A stretch of DNA of 30,065 nucleotides, from contig JBOEGA010000128.1 of the NCBI GenBank assembly GCA_050633205.1, forward strand, positions 1-30,065. The letters run 5' to 3'. This DNA is from CBDHHC01 sp050633205 (GTDB taxonomy: Bacteria; Pseudomonadota; Alphaproteobacteria; Rhizobiales; CBDHHC01). Position numbers and translations under genes: made by a program. Below are positions 7,650 through 16,260 of the stretch, in pieces. How positions within the stretch are numbered: the stretch's first letter is position 1; the number at the start of each line of letters is the position of its first letter. The notes under the pieces are model-generated. The model worked only from the letters and a program-made list of their open reading frames with translations. It was not told where the DNA came from and did not search any database.

Positions 7650-8879
7650 TTACCCCCCACCAAGGTTCGCCAGTAAAACTTCCCACTTGCGAACACTGAT
7701 GGCCCGGTCGAACTGCATGTCAAAAACACTCCGGGCGCGGAGGCCGGCATCAATACATTTGGACCTGTCAGCATTATACTGAAGGATTTCAAAGACCAGT
7801 CTGCCGGCATCTCCTTCAGAAACAGTCAGGCCTATTTCGTGTTTGCGAATGATTGAGGGGATTTCACCGGATTGCGCTCCGATAAATAAAGTCATGCGCC
7901 CGGCGGCTGCGATCCCGTAGAATTTACTGGGTACAATAAACCCCTCCAGCTCATTATTAAGGCTCACAAGATGAATATCCGGCACAGACAGGCTTTGCGC
8001 CAGCATCTGCCTGGGCTGATAGGGTTGCAGTCTGATATTACTCAGACCACGCTTGTCAATAACAGACTGCACATGCTCAAGCTGCGCACCGGCTCCTATA
8101 AGAAGGAATACAACATCCTGGCCCTCATTCATTCGTGCGAGCTTTTCTGCACTTGACAATATTGTCGAGAAATCGTGTGCCCGGCCAAAGTTTCCTGAAT
8201 AACCAATCACAAACTTGTCGGATAACCCCCATTCCTGCCTAAGGGGGTTGTTGTGATGATCGAGTGGAAAGATATCACGTCCATCTGCCCAGTTCGGGAT
8301 GACGTAGCATCGGTCCTGAGGAATACCTTCGCTCACCAGATAATCCTGCATCCTCTGCCCAAGAACGATATTAATATCAGCCCGCCTGAGAGAGTGGTTT
8401 CGCAGAATACGCAACAGATAATAAACCCATCGCATCATATAGCCGCCAACCCTGAGCTTCTGGGCAACTTCCGGAAAGATATCCTGCAACCAGTTAACCT
8501 GCCTGCACCTTTTTATCCAGGCAACCGGCGAAACTACAATGGAAAGTAATGGCGGGTCAGTCTTTGCAACAATAATATCACCTTTGCGAGCCAGCTCCCA
8601 CAATTTACAGATCATAAAAAAATAAAAGGACAGATAATCAAACACTCTGCCCAAAAGCCTGCCGCGTCCAAATCCGGTTGATCTGATGCGGTGTACCTTA
8701 ACCCCGTTGATGACTTCATAGACCGGAAGCTCATCTGTCCCGGCATTATAATGCAGCCTGCTCGTAATAACATGAATATCAAAACCGTTTTCAACCAGAT
8801 CAAAGGCCAGATCAGACAAAATCTGGCTTGTCGCAGAGCTGTCAGGGTAAAAAAAACGGTTTATAAATATTACCTTCAT
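7650..8879 (-). CDS. WbuB-like glycosyltransferase family 4
   Basis: The 409-residue GT-B enzyme resembles WbuB-type transferases of O-antigen and colanic-acid-like clusters. Visible landmarks are the N-terminal MKVIFINRFFYPDSSATS, the NWLQDIFPE motif (129-137) typical of this subfamily, IPNWAD (194-199), GYSGNFGRAHDF (226-237) and the acceptor/donor loop GFIVPSKFYGIAAAGR in the C-terminal half. It would add one sugar from a nucleotide-sugar donor to the lipid-linked repeat unit at the cytoplasmic face of the inner membrane. Its ATG overlaps the upstream acetyltransferase stop by one base (TGATG). The donor and acceptor sugars cannot be read from the sequence. Confidence 0.85.
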   Translation of the reverse strand: MKVIFINRFFYPDSSATSQILSDLAFDLVENGFDIHVITSRLHYNAGTDELPVYEVINGVKVHRIRSTGFGRGRLLGRVFDYLSFYFFMICKLWELARKGDIIVAKTDPPLLSIVVSPVAWIKRCRQVNWLQDIFPEVAQKLRVGGYMMRWVYYLLRILRNHSLRRADINIVLGQRMQDYLVSEGIPQDRCYVIPNWADGRDIFPLDHHNNPLRQEWGLSDKFVIGYSGNFGRAHDFSTILSSAEKLARMNEGQDVVFLLIGAGAQLEHVQSVIDKRGLSNIRLQPYQPRQMLAQSLSVPDIHLVSLNNELEGFIVPSKFYGIAAAGRMTLFIGAQSGEIPSIIRKHEIGLTVSEGDAGRLVFEILQYNADRSKCIDAGLRARSVFDMQFDRAISVRKWEVLLANLGGG

Positions 8880-9475
8880 CAGCCAGCTGAGTTGCCATAT
8901 CCTGAAATATGCCGCCGCTCACCTGCATCCGGCTCATCGACGAAATCACGCGAGCGGATTGCAACGGCAGGATTGCCACGAAATACTTTCCAGTTTTCCA
9001 GATTGTTACTCGCGGTGCTTCCCATGGCCAGCACCGCACCTTCGCCAACAACAACACCGGGACCTATATTGGACCGCGCACATATCCAGGAATGATCATC
9101 AATCGTAATCGGCTTACAGATCAGGTTAAATGTAGCTTCAGTCCAGTCATGAGACCCGGTACACAGATAAGCTTCCTGTGAAATGCAGCAATTTGCCCCT
9201 ACAACCACCTGATCCAGATTATCAATCCACACCCTCTCCCCGATCCAGCTGTGATCCCCTACAGTTAACCGCCAGGGAAACTTCACCCGAACACCGTTTT
9301 TGATAACCACGCCCTTCCCTATCTTTGCTCCAAACCGTCGAAGCAGAAAGCGCCGGTGCATGGAACCGGGAAGAAACGAGGTAATGAACAGTGCCTGCAC
9401 AACAATCCAGAGCAGTTCAACAATTGCCGATCTGCCCCTCTCAAACCCGCGATTATTATAATTTGCCAGTTTCAC
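8879..9475 (-). CDS. WcaF-like sugar O-acetyltransferase (left-handed beta-helix)
   Basis: The 198-residue protein has a hydrophobic N-terminal helix (about 17-37), then hexapeptide repeats forming a left-handed beta-helix (about 50-165: KIGKGVVIKNGV, VGDHSWIGERVWI, IGPGVVVGEGAVLA). The GSHDW segment (107-111) supplies the likely catalytic His, and GNPA (167-170) closes the helix, as in colanic acid acetyltransferases of the WcaF type. It probably transfers acetyl from acetyl-CoA to a sugar of the repeat unit. It starts with GTG, overlapping the preceding glycosyltransferase by four bases (GTGA), and is followed by a WbuB-like enzyme. Confidence 0.85.
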   Translation of the reverse strand: MKLANYNNRGFERGRSAIVELLWIVVQALFITSFLPGSMHRRFLLRRFGAKIGKGVVIKNGVRVKFPWRLTVGDHSWIGERVWIDNLDQVVVGANCCISQEAYLCTGSHDWTEATFNLICKPITIDDHSWICARSNIGPGVVVGEGAVLAMGSTASNNLENWKVFRGNPAVAIRSRDFVDEPDAGERRHISGYGNSAG

Positions 9476-10314
9476 AAACGTACCTGTTTTAATTTGCGTT
9501 TATGCTCATAGAGCTTCGCATCCACCAGAAAGCGGTACCAGAAGCCCTGCAAAAAATGAAAGACCAGCCCGGACCGCCCATCCAGAAAGCCGAGTAATAA
9601 AAAATAACGGAAAAACCAGTATAGAAATGCACGCAGGAATAGCGGCAACCGACCATACCAGTTGCGCTTCAGCCAGCGCTTGCGAGATGCCTGCCCGGTC
9701 AGCTTTCCATGATCTGCCCGCCCTTCAAGGTCCAGCAGGTCCCTGACCTCCCGGTCCGCATATCCGTTATGCTTCTCCGTCCAGAAAGAAAGCCCCTTCT
9801 GGTTTTCATCAATAATATCGTGACTGAGTCGGCCTGTTTTTCCCTGCGAGAGAACAATATGCTCATCCATCCACCGCTGTTCGCTAAAACCATGCCCATG
9901 CCGCCACACACGCAAAAGCCATGTTGGATAATACCCGCCAAAACGGATCCAGCTCCCCCAGAAATATACTCTGCGTCTCACTTCATAACCGGAAATACCT
10001 GCATCATCATTACTGGCGATCCGGGCCAGTTCATCAGCCAGCTCGCCCGTGATACGCTCATCAGCATCAAGCCGCATTACCCATTGTGTCTTTATCGGCA
10101 AATTCTCCAGAGCCCAGTTAACCTGCGCTGCATGATTTTCAAATTCATGCTCAACGACGCAGGCACCAAACTCTTCCGCTATCTCGACAGTGCGATCCGT
10201 ACTCCCCGAATCCACAATAAAGACTTCAGCCCCGAGCCCCGCCAGACTTTCCAGACAAACCGGCAGATTGACCTCCTCATTACAGGTCAGGATGATAACT
10301 GATAAATCGGTCAT
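9472..10314 (-). CDS. Glycosyltransferase family 2 (WaaE/KdtX-like)
   Basis: The 280-residue GT-A enzyme shows TCNEE (10-14), VDSGSTD (34-40) and the metal/nucleotide-binding DXD region RLDADE (81-86). The middle pattern VYFWGSWIRFGGYYPTWLLR and a hydrophobic C-terminal part (about 220-260) are typical of the WaaE/KdtX group of lipopolysaccharide-core-type beta-glycosyltransferases and their EPS relatives. The C-terminal hydrophobic stretch suggests membrane association. It overlaps the upstream gene by four bases (ATGA) and the downstream acetyltransferase by four (GTGA). Which linkage it forms is not determinable here. Confidence 0.85.
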   Translation of the reverse strand: MTDLSVIILTCNEEVNLPVCLESLAGLGAEVFIVDSGSTDRTVEIAEEFGACVVEHEFENHAAQVNWALENLPIKTQWVMRLDADERITGELADELARIASNDDAGISGYEVRRRVYFWGSWIRFGGYYPTWLLRVWRHGHGFSEQRWMDEHIVLSQGKTGRLSHDIIDENQKGLSFWTEKHNGYADREVRDLLDLEGRADHGKLTGQASRKRWLKRNWYGRLPLFLRAFLYWFFRYFLLLGFLDGRSGLVFHFLQGFWYRFLVDAKLYEHKRKLKQVRL

Positions 10315-11522
10315 ATAACTTCAACTCCGGCAGGCAAATTTCCACCAAGCACCCATTCATAAAGTGACAGCATCTGCTCTGAAATCCGGTCCCAGCTATA
10401 GCGTTCCCGCACAAGAGCCCGTCCTCGCATCCCCATCATCCTGCGCTCGGCATCGCTCATTTCAAAAAGCTGCCCGAGACCGTCGGCAATATTCTCAACC
10501 TCATATGAAATGCGGATAGCAGCCCCATTGCGATAGCCTTCAGACAAATGACATGCCGGAGTAATCAGACAGGGCAATCCATAGGCCCAGGCTTCCAGTA
10601 CGGAAACAGGTAACCCCTCACTGAATGAAGGCAAAACAAAACCGCTTGCAGCAGAATAAATCTGATGTTTCTCTTCATCAAAACGCGCCCCGGTAAAGAA
10701 CACCTCATTCTGCAAGCCTAGCTCGGTGACCTGACTTTCAAGATACCGACCATATACGCCCTGATTATCTCCAACAATAAATGTCACCCACTCCCCTCGC
10801 GGGTTAGATCTGTGCAAAGCTTTCAGCAGGCTTTCAAGCCCCTTTTTGGGGTGCAGCCTGCCGAGATACAGCAGGATTTTTCTTCCCGCTGATAACTCCT
10901 CAATCCAGCGAGGTACGGGAGATGTATCAGGGTTGGGGAGGTGCACGCCGTTCGGGATAATGCAGACAGGATTTTTTACCCCGAACTGTTTGATACCCAA
11001 AGCTTCTTCCACACATAGTGCATGAAAACATTTCGCTGTTCTGAAATGCCTGCTCTCGAATAATTTGCTTACAATATGCTTTTTCCACCGCCCGTTTCTG
11101 ACTGCCCATGGGTCAAGCATACCGTGGGGAGATATCACAACAGGCTTTTTCTGCCTCTTGCCCCACTGATAGCTCACCAGAGAAGGGTACATCCAGGCCC
11201 CGTGATTATGCACAAGATCAACATTCGAGGATTTCAGGGCAGAATATAAAGCGGGCGCATAACCAAAGGATTGTGGTCCTGAAACTTTATATGCGGCCCG
11301 ATCAGGTGTAATCAGCCTCTCGAACATTATATTGCTGTCAGTAGCGCGCAACCCCAACACAGATGTCGAGACACGCTGTGCCTCCGAAAGAGAGTTACTC
11401 AGATTCTGAATAACTTCCCACACTCCTGCCGCCCGCCGCGATATATGCGCGGTCAGCATTCCTATTCTGATTTGAGATGGAGTGTTCAATCTGCGTCCGG
11501 TTACATTGTTCCAAGTGCCCAA
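10311..11522 (-). CDS. Glycosyltransferase family 4
   Basis: The GT-B enzyme has HNHGAW (105-110), SPHGMLDPWA (131-140), IPNGV (189-193), YLGRLHPKKG (219-228) and the donor-binding EX7E region PSFSEGLPVSVLEA (298-311). It most resembles transferases of colanic-acid-like EPS clusters. The frame opens at a TTG (11522), which would overlap the upstream gene by 22 nt. No start has a clean ribosome binding site: a second TTG at 11489 and an ATG at 11459 are alternatives. Because the fold begins at RIGMLTAHIS (about residue 19), the true start is probably 11522 or 11489. It adds a sugar to the growing lipid-linked unit; the sugar is unknown. Confidence 0.82.
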   Translation of the reverse strand: MGTWNNVTGRRLNTPSQIRIGMLTAHISRRAAGVWEVIQNLSNSLSEAQRVSTSVLGLRATDSNIMFERLITPDRAAYKVSGPQSFGYAPALYSALKSSNVDLVHNHGAWMYPSLVSYQWGKRQKKPVVISPHGMLDPWAVRNGRWKKHIVSKLFESRHFRTAKCFHALCVEEALGIKQFGVKNPVCIIPNGVHLPNPDTSPVPRWIEELSAGRKILLYLGRLHPKKGLESLLKALHRSNPRGEWVTFIVGDNQGVYGRYLESQVTELGLQNEVFFTGARFDEEKHQIYSAASGFVLPSFSEGLPVSVLEAWAYGLPCLITPACHLSEGYRNGAAIRISYEVENIADGLGQLFEMSDAERRMMGMRGRALVRERYSWDRISEQMLSLYEWVLGGNLPAGVEVI

Positions 11523-12709
11523 AGCAATGAACGATCACCAATCTTTGGCACAGGTCTTGGGGCTTCCATTGCGAGATCAACTGCCTTCCAGAGGTTGCTG
11601 GCAAAACCCTCCGGCGAATAATCTGCTATGATTTTTAAACTGCGCGCGCCCATTCGCGTCAGGTTAATATCAGGATTACTGAGCTTACCCATAAGTCTGG
11701 TCAGCGAATGCACATCATATGGGTCAAACGTAAAACCGTTCATCCCTTCCTTAACCAGATCCCGCGCACATCCGCATCTATTTGAAACCAGAACAGGCAG
11801 GCCGGATGCCATTGCTTCATTAACAACCAGCCCCCATTGCTCGGTTGTACTGGCGTGAATAAACGCATCAGCGAGTCCGTAATAGGATGGAAGTTCGCCA
11901 TATTGAATAAACCCAGGAGTTACAATCTTGTCCAGCAGATCCAGTTCAATAATCTCCTGCTGCACCTGATCACGCAAAGGCCCGTCCCCAAGCAACACCA
12001 GATCCCGTGGCACGACTTCAGATTGTTCTGCATATGCAGCATAAGCCTCCAGCAAACGGAAAATATTCTTTTTCTCGATAAACCGGCTGGAAGCCAGAAA
12101 AAACGGACGACTAAGACGCAGCTTGTTTCTCCACTCCACCCGATTGGCCTTAACCTGCTTCACAGCTTCATAGAAATATTTATTATCAACCACATCATAT
12201 TTCGTGAAAATATGATCTCTTGGAACACCAAGCTGAATGGCATACTCAATATGTGGCGCCCCTCCGACCAGTGCAGCAGAACAGGTTCTTACAATCCTGC
12301 TCTTTACAGTTTCTTTCCACCATGTCCGGGGATAATCATAAGCCGTACTGTCTGACATAATAACCGCCCGCCGCCCGTTCTGCAGGCACCAGTCAAGCGC
12401 TGCAAGTGCTCCCGGATCAGACCAGCCGGGTACAGCGACCACATCCGGTGCAACCTCGTCAAGGGCTTCAAACACTCCCCGCCTTACACGTCTTGAGGGA
12501 ATACTGTGACTATCCTGAGTTGGAAAAACCGTCAGGCGCTGATAACCGATCACATCATCAATCGTATCCCAGAGGTATGTCTTGTCCACACGGGTAAATT
12601 CTATCGCAACCAGCTCGCCCAACTGTGCTGCACTTAATAACCTGGCGTCATGCATGGGGCCGATACGATGGAAGAGTATAGCCAGTCTGGTATTCTGATT
12701 AGGTAGCAT
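11501..12709 (-). CDS. Glycosyltransferase family 4
   Basis: The 402-residue GT-B enzyme has an N-terminal LAILFHRIGPMHDARLLSA, a Rossmann-like DVVAVPGWSDPGALAAL, a donor domain with FFLASSRFIEKKNIFRLLEAY and LVLLGDGPLRDQV, and the EX7E motif in STTEQWGLVVNEAMASGLP. The phrase EQWGLVVNEAM is characteristic of GT4 enzymes that build capsule and O-antigen units. ATG at 12709 lies inside the end of the polymerase-like gene, an overlap of 11 nt, indicating tight coupling. The substrate is unknown. Confidence 0.85.
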   Translation of the reverse strand: MLPNQNTRLAILFHRIGPMHDARLLSAAQLGELVAIEFTRVDKTYLWDTIDDVIGYQRLTVFPTQDSHSIPSRRVRRGVFEALDEVAPDVVAVPGWSDPGALAALDWCLQNGRRAVIMSDSTAYDYPRTWWKETVKSRIVRTCSAALVGGAPHIEYAIQLGVPRDHIFTKYDVVDNKYFYEAVKQVKANRVEWRNKLRLSRPFFLASSRFIEKKNIFRLLEAYAAYAEQSEVVPRDLVLLGDGPLRDQVQQEIIELDLLDKIVTPGFIQYGELPSYYGLADAFIHASTTEQWGLVVNEAMASGLPVLVSNRCGCARDLVKEGMNGFTFDPYDVHSLTRLMGKLSNPDINLTRMGARSLKIIADYSPEGFASNLWKAVDLAMEAPRPVPKIGDRSLLWALGTM

Positions 12710-14018
12710 ATCTTACCTGTGCAGCCTCGTTTTTACCGACCCTGCAAAACCACAAAATCGGAAGAAGAAAGAGAAGAAGATAAAGCAACTGCGCAAAAAA
12801 CGCGGTCAGCCCTGATACAATCGCAAACATTGCCGATGGGGCCAGTGCTACATAAAATATCTGCACGCCCATATCTCCGGCCATTGCCCGCTCCCACAAT
12901 CGGCGGTATGCCATTGCGAAGCCCATAAACATAAACGCACCGAAGAAACTAAACTCCTGAAAGACGTCAACAATTGCGGTTGGAATCCAGCCCTTCTGGG
13001 GCAACCATCCATAATATTCGACCGTATGTAACTTGAAATTTGGGCCGGGCCAGAAGAGAGCATCTTTTGTCTCCTGTCCGACAATAAGCTTTGGCACCCA
13101 CTGACGGACAAATCGGTTATAAAATCCGCGCCCGTAATTATATTCATTTTCCTGAAATGTCGCCGGAAGTTGTATGACCGGATAATGAAACTCAGTATAT
13201 TCATGGCCACTCAGCATATCTGTCAGAAGCTTCTCTGCTGATATATTCCAGATCTCACTGCTGTCTCCGCCAAGCTGGCTATGCGCCCGGTAAACAGGAG
13301 CTGCCAGAACTGCAAATGCTCCAAAGCATAGAAAAGCAATAACCAGAGACCGGGGCGGCGCCCATCGTTTGCGGAAGAAAAAGCAAAAGCCGAGAATGAC
13401 CATGACAATTGCCAACTCACCCCGCCGGCCACGTAGAATAACATTAGCAAAAGGCATGGCCAGCCCGAACAGAACAACCCAAAAACGCATTGGATCCGGG
13501 CGGTTAAGATATGCAAAAAGACATAAAACCAGCCCCGGATAAACAAGTTGCGAGAAGAAGTGATAAAGAACAGGAATACCTTCCCACTCCAATTGATAGG
13601 CTCCTTCTACAGAGAAGTAGGTCATTATCCCGCCACTCAGCGCAGCCAGCTGGAAAAATGCCCAGTACCCCATAAGAAGGAAAACAACACCACACAGGAA
13701 CACCCGCTCATCGGAATATTCTGAAACCTCCCTGTCCTTGTGATGTTCAGGTTTATAAAAGCCGATATATCCTACAAGCGTTGCCACACAGCAGAGAAAG
13801 CTCATCAACAGCGCCATCTCTATACCGCCATCCTGAACGACACCATCAGGCAGCCAGTCCCTGTTATTATAAATCCCTATTGCCATAGGGCCGAGATATA
13901 ATAACCATACTGCTCCTGTTATCGTGGGTAGCTGGTAATATCTGTCAGGCTTTGTAATACCCCAGACGATCATCCAGAGTGCAGCACCGAGAAATAAAAC
14001 AAGCAGGAGTGCTGTCAC
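12699..14018 (-). CDS. Wzy-like polysaccharide repeat-unit polymerase (membrane protein)
   Basis: The 439-residue protein is dominated by roughly ten to twelve hydrophobic segments (from LLLVLFLGAALWMIVWGI at the N-terminus to LLYLLLFLLPILWF near the end), with one long hydrophilic loop (about 240-345) containing YNYGRGFYNRFVRQWVPKLI. Such a layout, an Arg-rich RGRRGELAIVM segment, and position among glycosyltransferases and a flippase fit the oligosaccharide repeat-unit polymerases (Wzy/WzyE-like). Wzy proteins share little sequence, so the call rests on topology and context. It would join flipped units at the periplasmic face. It starts with GTG, overlapping the upstream glycosyltransferase by four bases (GTGA). 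A second polymerase/ligase candidate lies at 27576-29009. Confidence 0.7.
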   Translation of the reverse strand: MTALLLVLFLGAALWMIVWGITKPDRYYQLPTITGAVWLLYLGPMAIGIYNNRDWLPDGVVQDGGIEMALLMSFLCCVATLVGYIGFYKPEHHKDREVSEYSDERVFLCGVVFLLMGYWAFFQLAALSGGIMTYFSVEGAYQLEWEGIPVLYHFFSQLVYPGLVLCLFAYLNRPDPMRFWVVLFGLAMPFANVILRGRRGELAIVMVILGFCFFFRKRWAPPRSLVIAFLCFGAFAVLAAPVYRAHSQLGGDSSEIWNISAEKLLTDMLSGHEYTEFHYPVIQLPATFQENEYNYGRGFYNRFVRQWVPKLIVGQETKDALFWPGPNFKLHTVEYYGWLPQKGWIPTAIVDVFQEFSFFGAFMFMGFAMAYRRLWERAMAGDMGVQIFYVALAPSAMFAIVSGLTAFFAQLLYLLLFLLPILWFCRVGKNEAAQVRYAT

Positions 14019-15304
14019 AGCAGGTTCCCGTCTGATCGTTTCATAGTAATTTTTGATATCCCCGACAGCAGGTTCTTGCCATATCTTGAATGAGTATAAC
14101 GTCCCGCACGTAACACAGCCCGCTCGGACATATCCCTGCGCAGGGAATGAGAGGACCCCAGTTGCAGCAGACGCTCAATAATGGCATCCACATTGCGCGG
14201 CTCTATAATAAAGCCTTCAATACCATCCCGTACAACACTCCCCGTATTTGGCGTACAGACAACAGGGAGACCATATGACAGAGCTTCATAAGCAGCAGCA
14301 GCCGAACCTTCATTGAGTGAAGGCAGCAGAAAAACATCTGCCCACTTGTAATGCTCTTCCATATCAGTGCGTGGTGTGGCGCCCACTACATTGATATAGC
14401 GCGATATCTGCCTGGCTGCTTCCGGCAATAACTTTACTTCCCCCACCATCCTGAAGGAAGCATAATCAGTGAGCCTTTTTGCAGCCTCCAGAATGTAAGG
14501 CGCGCCCTTCCTTAGAGACACGGCACCAACTGTCAGAACCTTCAACCGCCCTGTCCACTTTTTATCGGAAAACCGCCTGACACCCACTCCGCGTATCCCA
14601 TATGGAACAACAACACAGCTTTCTTCTCGTGCACCACTGGCAACAACCTGGTTCTTCACATAGTCGGAGCCACAAACCAGTACATCAGCGGCTTTCCATG
14701 TTTCAAGCGACATGGAATTTATCATATCGGTTGTTCTCTCGCAGGAAATATTATCCTCAGGCTCCCAGCCCGGAAAACGCTCATGCTCGGCTGCAAGAAT
14801 CTCCTGATCAACCTTAAACGGTGCGACTGTAACATCCACTACGGTTTTCAAACCCATAGCCCTGGCCCGTTTAATAAGATCAAGCCCGTTATGATCAAAT
14901 ATATAAACCGTATCAGCTTCACCAAAACCATACCGGTCTATACGCCTTGTGAACTGTTCGCCGACCCAGTTAAAAACCTCAAGCTGTTCCTGAAGCGATC
15001 TGGCGCGAGATAACCTGTAGGCGTAGGATACACCCAGCTCGGGAAAGCTGGTCAGCTTCTTCAGCGGGACACCTGACGGCACGCGCCCTGTTAACCGCTT
15101 GATTGAAGCCGGCCTCATCGTTTCCGGAATATAGTTCAGATATTTTGGCCACCCCTTAACGGCACAAATGTCCGTATAGAAATGTTCCAGGGCTCCGGCT
15201 TTATTCAGAGATGCGGGAACTGCATAATGTCGCCGGGCACCCAGCATGGCAACCATCACACGATGTTTGCTCTTTTTCTCAGACTTATCCGCATTCTTTT
15301 CCAT
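14015..15304 (-). CDS. Glycosyltransferase family 4
   Basis: The 429-residue GT-B enzyme starts with a Lys/Glu-rich tail, then HRVMVAMLGARRHYAVPASLNKAG. It has a linker domain around TVYIFDHNGLDLI and VVDVTVAP, a donor domain with VLTVGAVSLRKGAPYILEAAKRL, and the EX7E motif in PSLNEGSAAAAYEALSYGLP followed by VVCTPNTGSVVRDGIEGF. The atypical N-terminal half suggests a specialised acceptor. It shares one base with the upstream GT2 stop (TGATG) and overlaps the polymerase by four bases. Confidence 0.85.
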   Translation of the reverse strand: MEKNADKSEKKSKHRVMVAMLGARRHYAVPASLNKAGALEHFYTDICAVKGWPKYLNYIPETMRPASIKRLTGRVPSGVPLKKLTSFPELGVSYAYRLSRARSLQEQLEVFNWVGEQFTRRIDRYGFGEADTVYIFDHNGLDLIKRARAMGLKTVVDVTVAPFKVDQEILAAEHERFPGWEPEDNISCERTTDMINSMSLETWKAADVLVCGSDYVKNQVVASGAREESCVVVPYGIRGVGVRRFSDKKWTGRLKVLTVGAVSLRKGAPYILEAAKRLTDYASFRMVGEVKLLPEAARQISRYINVVGATPRTDMEEHYKWADVFLLPSLNEGSAAAAYEALSYGLPVVCTPNTGSVVRDGIEGFIIEPRNVDAIIERLLQLGSSHSLRRDMSERAVLRAGRYTHSRYGKNLLSGISKITMKRSDGNLL

Positions 15305-16260
15305 CAGATCCTCACAGGCGCAAGCCTCTCCAGAATACGCAGGAACAGCACATTCCAGGCGATATCACTATGCTTATACTGCCGCCTCAGGCTGGATACC
15401 TTATTCAGATAGGTCATCCCGCCACCACTGGCAAAATATTTCATTCCATACCAGTAATGGCTCATGAGGTAGCGGTCCAGATACCTCTTTCGCCCCTCTG
15501 CATATCCTGCCAGATCCTGCAGGTCGCGTTCCCTGCCGTAAAAGAATTCAAACATTTCCCTGAGCTGGTTAATTCGCGGCAATTTATAACGTGCCTGCCC
15601 GGAATGCTGCCGTTGATAGACCAGCGGTTCGTTGATCATCAGCACATCTGTTTCCAGAGCCATTTCAAACCAGACGATAATATCGCGTGAAAAATCTGCG
15701 CCTTTCCTGTTCTCCCCGAAATAGTTTCTCATACGGAAGAAATCCCGCTCAACACAAAGCTCGGCCAGTCCTCCACCCCAGTTATGTTTCTCACAAAGAA
15801 ATTTGAAAAGGTTACTTTTATTAATGGAAAACATATGTAAATCAGAAAGCCTGTGTCGTTTATACAGACATTTTGGACTGCCGGTTTCCTTTACGGATAT
15901 AACCTTAGGTTTCTGCTCATGATCATTGAGAACAGCTTCAATTGTCTGCAGGCAATTCCGGGACAACATATCATCAGCACAAAGGATCTTGATATACTCT
16001 CCCCGTGCGCGTTTGCACAAAACATTGAGATTGCCAAAAATGCCCAGATTACTTTCATTCTTTTTGTAGTACAGCCTGGGATCATCAAAACTTTTTATTA
16101 TATCAGCTGTTCTGTCAGTCGAAACATCGTCCTGAATGAGAAGCTCGAAATCACCACATGTTTGCGTGAGGACGCTCTCAATTGCAGCTTCAATATGTTT
16201 TGCTGAATTATAACCTGGAATACAAACTGAAAATAATGGATAGTAACCCTGCGAGGTCAT
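15304..16260 (-). CDS. Glycosyltransferase family 2
   Basis: The 318-residue GT-A enzyme has VCIPGYNSA (12-20), QDDVSTD (43-49) and the DXD-type LCADD (93-97), the three landmarks of GT2. The C-terminal half contains NWGGGLAELCVERDFF and DIIVWFEMAL, common in GT2 enzymes of O-antigen and capsule loci. It lies between the flippase, overlapped by four bases (ATGA), and a GT4 enzyme, overlapped by one base, so the order is fixed within the operon. The donor sugar is not determinable. Confidence 0.87.
   Translation of the reverse strand: MTSQGYYPLFSVCIPGYNSAKHIEAAIESVLTQTCGDFELLIQDDVSTDRTADIIKSFDDPRLYYKKNESNLGIFGNLNVLCKRARGEYIKILCADDMLSRNCLQTIEAVLNDHEQKPKVISVKETGSPKCLYKRHRLSDLHMFSINKSNLFKFLCEKHNWGGGLAELCVERDFFRMRNYFGENRKGADFSRDIIVWFEMALETDVLMINEPLVYQRQHSGQARYKLPRINQLREMFEFFYGRERDLQDLAGYAEGRKRYLDRYLMSHYWYGMKYFASGGGMTYLNKVSSLRRQYKHSDIAWNVLFLRILERLAPVRI

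Noticed and set aside
9709..10302. 197-codon plus-strand open frame inside the GT2 gene
   Set aside because: It is a shadow frame: no family motifs and no ribosome binding site, whereas the minus-strand frame has all GT2 landmarks.
11837..12355. 172-codon plus-strand open frame inside a GT4 gene
   Set aside because: Shadow of the minus-strand glycosyltransferase; composition and lack of motifs argue against coding.
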